A stretch of 9,783 nucleotides of DNA from JBECKQ01 sp040235375. GTDB lineage: Bacteria > Planctomycetota > Phycisphaerae > UBA1845. The notes below the pieces were generated by a model that saw only the letters and a program-made list of their open reading frames with translations, was not told the origin of the DNA and did not search any database. The stretch spans positions 1 through 9,783 of the forward strand of contig JBECKQ010000169.1 in assembly GCA_040235375.1 (NCBI GenBank), in the 5' to 3' direction. Shown here in pieces: positions 1-5,941 of the stretch. Position numbers and translations under genes: made by a program. The first letter of the stretch is position 1, and every line of letters starts with the position of its first letter.

Positions 1-20
1 GCGTGGGGCGCGATTGGGCA

Positions 21-467
21 TCAGGCACGACCGTGCAGGTAGTCGTGCAGGTGTTCGATGTGCTGCTGTTTGTTTTTGAGGTCCATGGCCATCACGTCGC
101 CGGTCGAGATGATCCCGATCAGCTTGCCGCCGGGAACGGACTCGTCGATCACCGGAAGGTGGCGGATTTTCTCGGTGGACATGGCCGTGGCACAGGCGCT
201 CAGCTTCGCATCGGGACCACAGGTGATGACCGGCGTGCTCATGACCTTCTCCACGTGTGTGGTCGCGGGATCGAGTTGCGCGGCGACCACCCGGTAAAGC
301 ACGTCCCGTTCCGTGAACATGCCGACGACCTTGTCGCCCTCGACGACGCACAGTGCACCAATGCGCCGCGCGTTCATCCGTCGGGCGGCCTCCAGAATCG
401 TCGCATCCTTCGTGATGGTCTCTACGGAGCCGCCTTTCTTCGCAAGGCAGTCGCGAACGAGGTACAT
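21..467 (-). CDS. Two-CBS-domain protein
   Basis: A 148-residue protein made of a single CBS pair (Bateman module) and nothing else. The first CBS repeat covers about residues 10-62, including FTERD at 51-55. The second covers about 75-132, with the HLPV strand at 103-106 and STGD at 121-124. The Asp of each TERD/STGD turn is the position that typically contacts the ribose of a bound adenine nucleotide in this family. No membrane segment, signal peptide or catalytic domain is present, so it is probably a cytoplasmic nucleotide-sensing module acting on a partner; the partner is unknown. The start at 467 is chosen because AGGAGG lies about 6 nt upstream and the CBS fold begins soon after; the frame stays open to 680 but that part has no family resemblance. 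The C-terminus (KNKQQHIEHLHDYLHGRA) is His-rich. The neighbouring small gene at 704-862 is read the same way and has a similar ribosome-binding context. Family certain, role not. Confidence 0.9.
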   Translation of the reverse strand: MYLVRDCLAKKGGSVETITKDATILEAARRMNARRIGALCVVEGDKVVGMFTERDVLYRVVAAQLDPATTHVEKVMSTPVITCGPDAKLSACATAMSTEKIRHLPVIDESVPGGKLIGIISTGDVMAMDLKNKQQHIEHLHDYLHGRA

Positions 468-506
468 GGCCGTCCTCCTGGCTCGATCCGTCAAGCCTGC
501 AAAACC

Positions 507-525
507 GGCGCCCACGCCGGGCGCC
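507..525 (-). terminator. GC hairpin in the leader of the CBS gene
   Basis: GGCGCCC (507-513) and GGGCGCC (519-525) are perfect inverted repeats around a 5-nt loop. Read on the minus strand the stem is followed by GG and then TTTT, resembling a short intrinsic terminator or attenuator. It lies about 40 nt upstream of the CBS gene start and downstream of the small coiled-coil gene. The U tract is short, so termination activity is uncertain. Confidence 0.3.
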
Positions 526-607
526 CCTTTGTCGGGACGAACGCCATATTGCATCCGAAGAGTCGTGCTTGCAAGGCAAAACTGCAATGCAGCCCCGCGA
601 AATGGGG

Positions 608-646
608 GCAGGTCGGAGCCGCTGGAGGACAGCGGCTCCGACCTGC
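608..646. repeat. Perfect 17-bp stem, 5-nt loop palindrome
   Basis: The left arm 608-624 (G then CAGGTCGGAGCCGCTG) and right arm 630-646 (CAGCGGCTCCGACCTG then C) pair without mismatch around GAGGA. There is no T-run on either side, so it is not a standard intrinsic terminator. It lies between two minus-strand genes, 57 nt past the stop of the small coiled-coil gene. It may be a dispersed REP-like palindrome, an mRNA-stabilising hairpin or a protein-binding site; the sequence alone does not decide. Confidence 0.75.
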
Positions 647-649
647 GGC

Positions 650-668
650 GCCGGTGCGTCAAACCGGC
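650..668. repeat. Second hairpin beside the 17-bp palindrome
   Basis: GCCGGT (650-655) and ACCGGC (663-668) form a perfect 6-bp stem with a 7-nt loop. It begins only three bases after the larger palindrome ends, giving a two-hairpin arrangement. The arms are unrelated in sequence to the larger stem. Confidence 0.45.
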
Positions 669-703
669 AGTGGTCGTCACGCGGGTGGGATTTCGTTCCT
701 GGT

Positions 704-862
704 TCAGTTCTCCGCCGCGCAGTGCTGAAGCTGCCGCGCGCGGCAGTCAATCTCCTTTTCGAGCGTCTCGATTCGATCGAGCGTCTCTTCCTCCCACCAT
801 GCGGTGGCCAGCTCCTCCTCGAGCTCGCGAAGCTCCGCTTCCAGCCGTTCCTTGTCGTTCAT
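704..862 (-). CDS. Small acidic coiled-coil protein
   Basis: A 52-residue protein that I do not recognise. It is dominated by Glu, Leu and Arg in a heptad-like pattern (for example ERLEAELRELEEELA at about 5-19 and LDRIETLEKEID at about 28-39), which predicts one or two amphipathic helices or a short coiled coil, interrupted by a WW pair at 23-24. Two Cys (40 and 48) sit near the C-terminus. It has no signal peptide or membrane segment. The start at 862 is chosen over Met codons at 880 and 898 because GGAGAGGA lies just upstream, in a context (AGGACCGCCATG) nearly the same as that of the CBS gene (AGGACGGCCATG). It is followed by two hairpins and then the CBS gene, both read the same way, so co-transcription is possible but the 236-bp gap makes it unsure. 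It may be a small partner or scaffold protein; that is speculation. Confidence 0.6.
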   Translation of the reverse strand: MNDKERLEAELRELEEELATAWWEEETLDRIETLEKEIDCRARQLQHCAAEN

Positions 863-979
863 GGCGGTCCTCTCCGGCATCGTTCGACAAACCCGCAAGC
901 CCGAGGAGTCGGCAAGGTGCGTTTCGTCGTAATGGGCAACACGCCCCTCTACTCTCTATACACCAAAGACGGCCCGGAG

Positions 980-994
980 TTGTCGATCCGACAA
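980..994. promoter_or_regulatory. Candidate operator dyad TTGTCG-ATC-CGACAA
   Basis: A perfect 6-bp inverted repeat with a 3-nt spacer, about 118 bp upstream of the small coiled-coil gene. Related half-dyads TTGTCG-N3-CGA occur at 1023-1034 and at 529-540, the latter upstream of the CBS gene. The form fits a binding site for a dimeric repressor or activator, identity unknown. Confidence 0.35.
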
Positions 995-1072
995 TGGAAA
1001 CATGTAAAAATCTGTGCGCGACTTGTCGTGTCGATTGACGTCAGCGAGAGATGAGGGACCGGCCGATGCGAA

Positions 1073-1108
1073 TACGTGATTCCACGTAGGCTGTTCCCGC
1101 ACAACAGC
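1073..1108 (-). terminator. Tandem stem-loops after the response-regulator gene
   Basis: TACGTG (1073-1078) pairs with CACGTA (1083-1088) over a 4-nt loop. GCTGTT (1090-1095) pairs with AACAGC (1103-1108) over a 7-nt loop. The two perfect 6-bp stems are separated by one base and lie about 70-105 nt beyond the regulator stop. Neither has a U tract, so a factor-dependent end or 3'-end protection is more likely than intrinsic termination. The first could equally be an operator. Confidence 0.3.
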
Positions 1109-1178
1109 GACCGCGCACCGTTCATTCGCGGAGCACAGGGGGAATGCCGACAGGGCAATAGCTTAACGCAGCCTGCCC

Positions 1179-1859
1179 CTACGGTATGAACTTGTAGCCC
1201 ACGCTGTGGACCGTGATGATGTGCTCCGGGTTCTTCGGATCGGTTTCGATCTTCCGGCGCAGACTGACGATGTGGTTATCCACCGTTCGATTCGCCGGGA
1301 ACGCCGCCAGCCCCCAGATCACGTCCAGCAGCTTGTTGCGTTCGACCGGCTTTTCCGCGTTCTCGATCAGCATTTTGAGAATCTCGATCTCGAAATGTCC
1401 GAGATTGAATTCCTCGCCGTCGCGCCGCACTTTGCCCTTGACCAGATCGACCTCGGCCGAGCCGATCTTCATGATCTTCGAGACGTGCGGCGTCGATCCG
1501 CTGCGCCGCAATGCCGCCTTCACCCGCGCGAGCAGTTCGCGCACACCGAACGGCTTGGTGATGTAGTCGTCCGCTCCGGCCTCGAGCCCGCGCACGATGT
1601 CGATCTCCTGGCTCTTGGCGGTCAGCATCAGGATCGGCACGATGAAACCCGCGTCCCGGATGGCCTTGCACACCTCCAGCCCGTCCTTCTTCGGCATCAT
1701 GATGTCGAGTAGAATCAGGTCCGGGCGATCGGCCTTGGCCTTGGCCACCGCCTCGTCTCCGTCAGCGGCGACGATCACGTCGTAGCCTTCGAACTGAAGG
1801 TTGTCGCGCAGCCCCATCGCCATGTCCGCTTCGTCTTCAGCTACCAGAATCCTCGCCAT
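1179..1859 (-). CDS. OmpR/PhoB-family response regulator
   Basis: A 226-residue DNA-binding response regulator. The receiver domain (about 1-120) shows the acidic pair D9/E10, phospho-acceptor D52 in LLDIMMP, T80 in MLTA and K102 in TKPF, all as in active family members. The OmpR/PhoB winged helix (about 128-226) shows RTVDNHIVSLRRKI in the recognition-helix region and ends in HSVGYKFIP, typical of the final hairpin wing. It should be phosphorylated by the kinase encoded immediately upstream and then activate or repress target promoters. The start at 1859 has GAGGAG about 7 nt upstream and lies inside the kinase gene, overlapping its end by 23 bp, so translation is probably coupled. The frame is open further upstream to 1967 but that part is kinase coding sequence. 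Targets cannot be told: no pst, phoU, porin or efflux gene is adjacent. Family assignment is very secure; calling it PhoB or another named regulator would be guesswork. Confidence 0.95.
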   Translation of the reverse strand: MARILVAEDEADMAMGLRDNLQFEGYDVIVAADGDEAVAKAKADRPDLILLDIMMPKKDGLEVCKAIRDAGFIVPILMLTAKSQEIDIVRGLEAGADDYITKPFGVRELLARVKAALRRSGSTPHVSKIMKIGSAEVDLVKGKVRRDGEEFNLGHFEIEILKMLIENAEKPVERNKLLDVIWGLAAFPANRTVDNHIVSLRRKIETDPKNPEHIITVHSVGYKFIP

Positions 1860-3444
1860 ACTCGTGCTCCTCTTCAGTCGGCGCCACGCCGTTCGCCGGT
1901 AAGAATATACGGAAAGTGCTTCCTTTGACCAGCCTCGGCTCGACGTCCACGATGCCGCCATGGGCATCGACGATGTGCTTGACCAGCGCCAGGCCCAGCC
2001 CCGCGCCGCGTTTTTGCCTCACGCGTTCGTCGTCTGCTCGATAAAAGTCCGTGAACAGGCGGTCGCGATCCTCGGGCTTGATGCCGATCCCACGGTCGCT
2101 GACGGAGATCAGCACGCCATTGCGGCCGCGCCGCGTCTCGTCGGAAACGTCGATAACCAGCGACTTGTCGGTTTCCGTGTACTTGATCGCGTTGTTGATG
2201 AGGTTGATCAGCGCCTGGGCGACCGCGTCCCGGTCGCACACCACGCGCGGCAGCCGCGGGGCGACGTTGAGCTGATGCTCGAATCCCTCGTGGTCGAGCT
2301 GGACCTGGTAGGCCTCGTAGGTCTCCTCCACGATTCGCCCGACGTCCGCCGATTGCATGTTGTAGCGCTTCCGACCGGCGTCGATGCGCGCAAAATCCAG
2401 AATGTTGTTGATCAGGTGGGTCAGCCGATCGCTCTCCCGCGTGATGATCTCGTAGTATTCCTGCCGCTTGTCCTCGCTCGCGACGCGCCCGGACCTCAGC
2501 GTCTCCCCGAAAAGCCGGATCAGCGCCAGCGGCGTTTTCAGCTCGTGCGAAACATCCGCCACGAACGACTGCTTCATCCGCGATAACGCGATCTCCCGGT
2601 TGAACACCCGCCAGGTCACCCAGATCACCGTCAGCAGCGCCGCCATGGCCAGCGCCGTGCCTCCCAGGAAGAACAGCGTCTGGCGAAGCACGATGCTCTG
2701 CTGCCGCTGCACAAAGCCCGGTGTCGGCCGCAGGCGAAGGTAGGGAGCCAGTGGGCCGAGATCGACGCTCCAGGGCTTCATCGCCCGCGTTGGTGGGAGC
2801 ACCTGTTCGACGATGATTCGATTTCCCACCAGGTTCGGTTTGACGACCTCATCCGTGAACTGCGACAGATCGATCCGCGCCGCAACGACCCGCGGCCCCT
2901 GCGTACCGTGCGAGTCGGTCACCAGGCCCAGGACGAGCGGCCGCCCGTCCACCACGTCGTTCACGAACTGCAACGGTTCTGAGCGAATGCCGATCTGGGC
3001 TGCGATCAGTGCCGGCGTCAGCCAACCCATGACCAGCAGGTCCAGTTGCCGCTGGCCGGCGGAAGCGGCCGTCGCGCGCCGCCACGGGGCATACGGCGCC
3101 CTGCCGCTCCGCTCCCACGTAACCAAGTCGCCGTCAAAAACGTATACCCTGTCGACCCAACTCGGAGCGCTGGCGTTGGAGAACGGCGAGGCCTCGCGGT
3201 TGTTCCGCACGTTGGTGGCCGCCTTTTGGAGAAAGTCGTCCAGCGGACTTACGGCTTGCCGGTCGATCTGCTCTGCAGTCGCCTCCGCATCGTCTTTCAG
3301 ATCCTCGATTCGCTGTCGGGCCAGTGCCTGCGTCTGCCGTATGGCGATCACCATGCCGGCTGCCGCCAGCAGAAGGGCGATGGCCACGATCGCAATCACG
3401 GCGGCCGCCCGGAGTCTCGACTGCTTTTCCTCCATCAGCGCCAT
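1837..3444 (-). CDS. Membrane sensor histidine kinase
   Basis: A 535-residue kinase of the HisKA/HATPase_c class. Transmembrane helix 1 is at about 11-35 and helix 2 at about 255-277, enclosing a roughly 220-residue periplasmic or extracellular sensor region (36-254) that I do not recognise. No HAMP domain is evident; helix 2 leads directly into the dimerisation helix. H300 in VSHELKTP is the phosphorylated His. The ATP-binding domain has the N box around N418 (NLINNAIKYT), DRGIGI at 450-455 (G1), an FYRADDE F-box region and GAGLGLALV at 480-488 (G2). All catalytic motifs are intact. It should autophosphorylate and pass phosphate to D52 of the regulator encoded downstream, whose gene overlaps its 3' end. 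Here the kinase comes first, the reverse of the common phoB-phoR order. No ribosome-binding site precedes the ATG at 3444, but an extended -10 box does (see 3451-3459). The signal sensed is unknown. Confidence 0.94.
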   Translation of the reverse strand: MALMEEKQSRLRAAAVIAIVAIALLLAAAGMVIAIRQTQALARQRIEDLKDDAEATAEQIDRQAVSPLDDFLQKAATNVRNNREASPFSNASAPSWVDRVYVFDGDLVTWERSGRAPYAPWRRATAASAGQRQLDLLVMGWLTPALIAAQIGIRSEPLQFVNDVVDGRPLVLGLVTDSHGTQGPRVVAARIDLSQFTDEVVKPNLVGNRIIVEQVLPPTRAMKPWSVDLGPLAPYLRLRPTPGFVQRQQSIVLRQTLFFLGGTALAMAALLTVIWVTWRVFNREIALSRMKQSFVADVSHELKTPLALIRLFGETLRSGRVASEDKRQEYYEIITRESDRLTHLINNILDFARIDAGRKRYNMQSADVGRIVEETYEAYQVQLDHEGFEHQLNVAPRLPRVVCDRDAVAQALINLINNAIKYTETDKSLVIDVSDETRRGRNGVLISVSDRGIGIKPEDRDRLFTDFYRADDERVRQKRGAGLGLALVKHIVDAHGGIVDVEPRLVKGSTFRIFLPANGVAPTEEEHEYGEDSGS

Positions 3445-3450
3445 GATCCG

Positions 3451-3459
3451 ATGATACCA
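3451..3459 (-). promoter_or_regulatory. Extended -10 promoter of the histidine kinase
   Basis: On the minus strand TGG-TATCAT fits an extended -10 element (TGn-TATAAT, one mismatch in the hexamer). The hexamer ends 6 nt before the kinase ATG, so transcription would begin at or within a base or two of the start codon and give a leaderless mRNA. No -35 hexamer is recognisable 17 bp upstream, as extended -10 promoters allow. A start codon further downstream would weaken this reading. Confidence 0.4.
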
Positions 3460-3507
3460 CAGGCGCCCTGGCCCCGCCGTTTCCCGAACCGCATCGCGGC
3501 ACTAGAC

Positions 3508-3559
3508 TTGCGCGGTCACCGACGGCGGAGTGGAATTCGTACTGTCGAGGTACTATATT
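3508..3559 (+). promoter_or_regulatory. Candidate promoter region of mrp
   Basis: TTGCGC (3508-3513), 17 bp, then TGGAAT (3531-3536) resembles a sigma-70 promoter with 4 of 6 matches in each box. A second -10-like TATATT (3554-3559) lies downstream with only a weak -35 (TGGAAT). The same stretch has an imperfect dyad, GGAAT (3532-3536) against ATTCC (3557-3561). Either box would give an mRNA with a leader of about 45-70 nt before the ATG at 3614. Confidence 0.3.
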
Positions 3560-3613
3560 CCATTCCGCAGGGTTACCTTGGTCCAGCATCGTCCTACAGC
3601 AGGGAGCCACCTG

Positions 3614-4474
3614 ATGGCCGATTCAGAACATCAACCTTCCGCCGGTCTGCCGGCAGCCAACGCCTTGCCCGGTGTCCGCAGTATCGTCGCCGTCGGGGCC
3701 GGCAAAGGAGGGGTCGGCAAGAGCACGGCCAGCGTGCTGCTGGCGATCGGCCTGCAGCGCGAGGGGGCCCGGGTCGGGCTGCTTGACGCCGACATATATG
3801 GTCCGTCCATCCCCACGCTCATGGGGATCGCCGGCAGCAGGCCCGAGATGAACGCGGAGACCAGCCGGATTCACCCCGTTGCGGCCAAGGGCGTCAAGAC
3901 GATCAGCGTCGGGCTGCTCATCGATCCTTCCGAGGCCGTGGTGTGGCGTGGCCCCATGGTCCACAACGTCATCTCGCAGACGTTTCTCCGCCAGGTCGAA
4001 TGGGGCGAGTTGGACTACATGATCGTGGACCTCCCCCCGGGAACGGGCGACGCGCCGCTGACACTCGCGCAGTCGCTGCCGATGACCGGCTCGGTGGTGG
4101 TCTGCACGCCGCAGGACATCGCCCTTCAGGACGCTCGCCGGGCGTTGAAGATGTACGAGATGCTCAACGTGCCCAGCCTGGGCATCATCGAGAACATGAG
4201 CTACTACCTGTGCCCGAAGTGCGGCAACCGCGACGAGATCTTCGATTCCGGTGGGGCGGAGCAGGCGGCGGCCGCGCTGAACGTACCTTTCCTCGGCGCT
4301 GTTCCGTTGAACGGCGCCATTCGGCGCTTCTGCGACGACGGCATGCCGGAGATGTGCTTCACCGACTGCGGCGAGCACGTGACTGCCGCACTCCAGGCGA
4401 TCATCACGAGCGTCAAGCAGCAGATCGACAAACGGAGTCGGACCGCGACGACTCCGAAGCTCTCCATCGAGTGA
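3614..4474 (+). CDS. mrp: Mrp/ApbC-family Fe-S carrier P-loop ATPase
   Basis: A 286-residue member of the Mrp/NBP35/ApbC family, which binds a [4Fe-4S] cluster as a dimer and delivers it to apo-proteins in the cytoplasm. The deviant Walker A motif GKGGVGKS spans 30-37. LLDADIYGPSIP (57-68) is the family switch region, and IVDLPPGTGD (137-146) is the Walker B/DLPPGTGD signature. The cluster-binding C-x-x-C is C200-P-K-C203. Many bacterial Mrp proteins carry an N-terminal MIP18 (DUF59) domain; this one lacks it and begins with about 20 non-conserved residues, like the shorter ApbC/NBP35 forms. The start at 3614 has AGGGAG 7 nt upstream; an in-frame GTG at 3530 is possible but poorly supported. 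It is divergent from the histidine kinase and followed after about 100 bp by the antiporter gene. Endonuclease III, encoded four genes downstream, is itself an Fe-S protein, but that is not evidence of a functional pair. Confidence 0.94.
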   Translation: MADSEHQPSAGLPAANALPGVRSIVAVGAGKGGVGKSTASVLLAIGLQREGARVGLLDADIYGPSIPTLMGIAGSRPEMNAETSRIHPVAAKGVKTISVGLLIDPSEAVVWRGPMVHNVISQTFLRQVEWGELDYMIVDLPPGTGDAPLTLAQSLPMTGSVVVCTPQDIALQDARRALKMYEMLNVPSLGIIENMSYYLCPKCGNRDEIFDSGGAEQAAAALNVPFLGAVPLNGAIRRFCDDGMPEMCFTDCGEHVTAALQAIITSVKQQIDKRSRTATTPKLSIE

Positions 4475-4491
4475 TACCGTCACGGGGGAGT

Positions 4492-4520
4492 TTGCCGCGC
4501 AAGCTCTGCTTTGCTAGAAG
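4492..4520 (+). promoter_or_regulatory. Candidate promoter of the antiporter gene
   Basis: TTGCCG (4492-4497), a 17-bp spacer and TAGAAG (4515-4520) match the sigma-70 boxes at 4 of 6 positions each. Transcription would begin near 4527, which would exclude a TTG start at 4521 and favour the later starts at 4542 (GTG) or 4572 (TTG). A weak match in a GC-rich background. Confidence 0.3.
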
Positions 4521-4571
4521 TTGCGCCCGCGTCGCAGGGTCGTGCCGGTCGAGAGAAGGGCAGGTGCTTGT

Positions 4572-5906
4572 TTGTTCGCTCTGCTGGCAACTATTCCGGG
4601 TGAGCACGCCGTCGAGCACACCACCGGCATCTACATCGGGTTTCTGCTGCTTGCCTGCCTCGTCGGCATACTCACCAATCGGATCACCCACCTGCCGTAC
4701 ACGATCGCCCTGACGATCGTCGGGTTGATCATCGGAATTCTCCGAGTGGGCCCGTCCGTTCAGCACACCGGTTTTGGAAAGGAACTCATCTTCTTCGTCA
4801 TGTTGCCGCCCCTGCTGTTTCAGGGGGCGCTGCACATGGACATCAACCGGCTTCTTCAGAACTTCTGGCCGATTGTGTCCTTCGCCGTGCCCGGCGTGAT
4901 TATCTCCACCCTGCTGATCGGCGGGATCTTCTACTGGGTGGGGGGGATCGACAGCCTGGTCGTCGCCATGCTCTTCGGCGCCATGATCACGCCGACCGAC
5001 CCGGTCAGCGTGCTCGCACTCTTCCGCCAGGCCAACGTGCCCGAAGATCTTCGCTACCTGGTCGAAGGCGAGTCGCTCTTCAACGACGGCACCGGCGTGG
5101 TGATCTTCACGATCATCCTGGGCATGATCATTGAAGGCACAAAGTTCCACCCGGCCGGGGCGGCCCTGCAGTTTGCGAAGATTTCGGCGGGGGGCCTCGT
5201 TCTGGGCGGAGCATTGGGGACCGTGGCCTTCCTCGGCCTGCGTCATATCGAGGACCATCTGTTGGAGAACACCATCTGCCTCGTGCTGGCCTACGGCGCC
5301 TTCTGGCTCGCCGAAGTGCTCCACGTTTCCGGCGTGATCGCCACGGTCATTGCCGGCCTGCTGATCGGCAACTACGGCCGGCGGTTCTCCATGCACCCCA
5401 AGACGCGCGATACCGTCGAGACGTTCTTCGCCTCGATCGACTTTTTGATCAACTCGCTGTTGTTTATCCTCATCGGGCTCGAACTCCAGCTCATCGAGGC
5501 TGATCAGATCAAGGGCGAATGGCGTCCTGTTCTGGCGGCGATCCTCGGATTGATCGTGGCTCGGGCAGCCGTGGTCTATCCACTATACAGAATTCTCAAC
5601 CTCGCCGGCACGATCCGGCCCCGCCGATGGGCGCACGTGCTGTTCTGGGGCGGCCTGCGCGGCTCTATCCCCATCGCCCTGCTCCTGGGGTTACCGACGG
5701 AGAACGCGGACGGTCAGCCGATCGCCCTTATGGTCCAGTATCGTCCCGCTCTGCTCGTTGCCGGTTTCGCCGCGGTGTTCTTCTCTCTCGTGGTGCAGGG
5801 GCTCAGCATGAAGCCGCTGCTCAAATGGCTGAAAATCTCCGAAACCACCGACGCCGGCGACGCGGACTCCCAGGGGCCGCTTTCGCAGCCGGCCCGATCG
5901 GCGTAA
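4572..5906 (+). CDS. CPA1-family Na+/H+ antiporter
   Basis: An inner-membrane cation:proton antiporter of the NhaP/CPA1 (Na_H_Exchanger) family, exchanging Na+ (or K+) for H+ in pH and salt balance. From the TTG at 4572 it has 444 residues and about 12 hydrophobic segments, the first at about 18-36. Family motifs are all present: TPTDPVS with D143 in the unwound ion-binding helix, EGESLFNDGTGVV with N171/D172 (the ND pair of the electroneutral CPA1 exchangers), and FWGGLRGSIP with R363. The C-terminus is short and polar, without a RCK/TrkA-C or CBS regulatory domain. No ATG exists before the first membrane helix, so the start is non-canonical: TTG 4572 has GCAGG about 7 nt upstream; GTG 4542 and TTG 4521 are alternatives. 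The gene follows mrp by about 100 bp, and the DinB-like gene begins 35 bp after its stop. Name certain at family level; ion specificity not readable. Confidence 0.92.
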   Translation: MFALLATIPGEHAVEHTTGIYIGFLLLACLVGILTNRITHLPYTIALTIVGLIIGILRVGPSVQHTGFGKELIFFVMLPPLLFQGALHMDINRLLQNFWPIVSFAVPGVIISTLLIGGIFYWVGGIDSLVVAMLFGAMITPTDPVSVLALFRQANVPEDLRYLVEGESLFNDGTGVVIFTIILGMIIEGTKFHPAGAALQFAKISAGGLVLGGALGTVAFLGLRHIEDHLLENTICLVLAYGAFWLAEVLHVSGVIATVIAGLLIGNYGRRFSMHPKTRDTVETFFASIDFLINSLLFILIGLELQLIEADQIKGEWRPVLAAILGLIVARAAVVYPLYRILNLAGTIRPRRWAHVLFWGGLRGSIPIALLLGLPTENADGQPIALMVQYRPALLVAGFAAVFFSLVVQGLSMKPLLKWLKISETTDAGDADSQGPLSQPARSA

Positions 5907-5941
5907 GCTGGTGTGCGTCGGGCTTTCAGGAGAACAATCGC

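Larger units (their letters stand above)
863..1178. other. Gene-free stretch with clustered dyads
   Basis: These 316 bases lie between the start of the small coiled-coil gene and the end of the response-regulator gene, both read leftward. No RNA gene or convincing protein gene was found; a 69-codon minus-strand frame (949-1158) has no recognisable features. The stretch holds a TTGTCG/CGACAA dyad (980-994), a further TTGTCG-N3-CGA copy (1023-1034), the 8-bp palindrome TGACGTCA (1036-1043), and two adjacent stem-loops (1073-1088, 1090-1108). A minus-strand TATAGA at 960-955 could be a -10 box for the small gene, but no good -35 lies at the right distance. The right part probably serves as the 3' end of the kinase-regulator transcript and the left part as promoter and operator for the small gene. 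Confidence 0.5.

Noticed and set aside
468..680. Longer N-terminus for the CBS protein (start at 680)
   Set aside because: The added 71 residues encode no CBS sequence, pass through the 17-bp palindrome, and the AGGAGG at the 467 start is strong.
313..1038. Plus-strand open frame across the CBS leader and the small gene
   Set aside because: It is Arg/Ser/Pro-rich, runs through hairpins, and opposes better-supported minus-strand genes with ribosome-binding sites.
949..1158. 69-codon minus-strand frame in the gene-free stretch
   Set aside because: It has no ribosome-binding site or family features and spans the dyads; chance is the simpler explanation.
1179..3444. Naming the two-component pair PhoB-PhoR
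   Set aside because: The family fits, but the gene order is reversed, the HAMP/PAS arrangement is not seen and no phosphate-uptake gene is nearby.
4413..5396. 327-codon minus-strand open frame opposite the antiporter
   Set aside because: Its His/Asp/Glu-rich translation is what the reverse complement of a hydrophobic membrane protein gene gives; no domain is visible.
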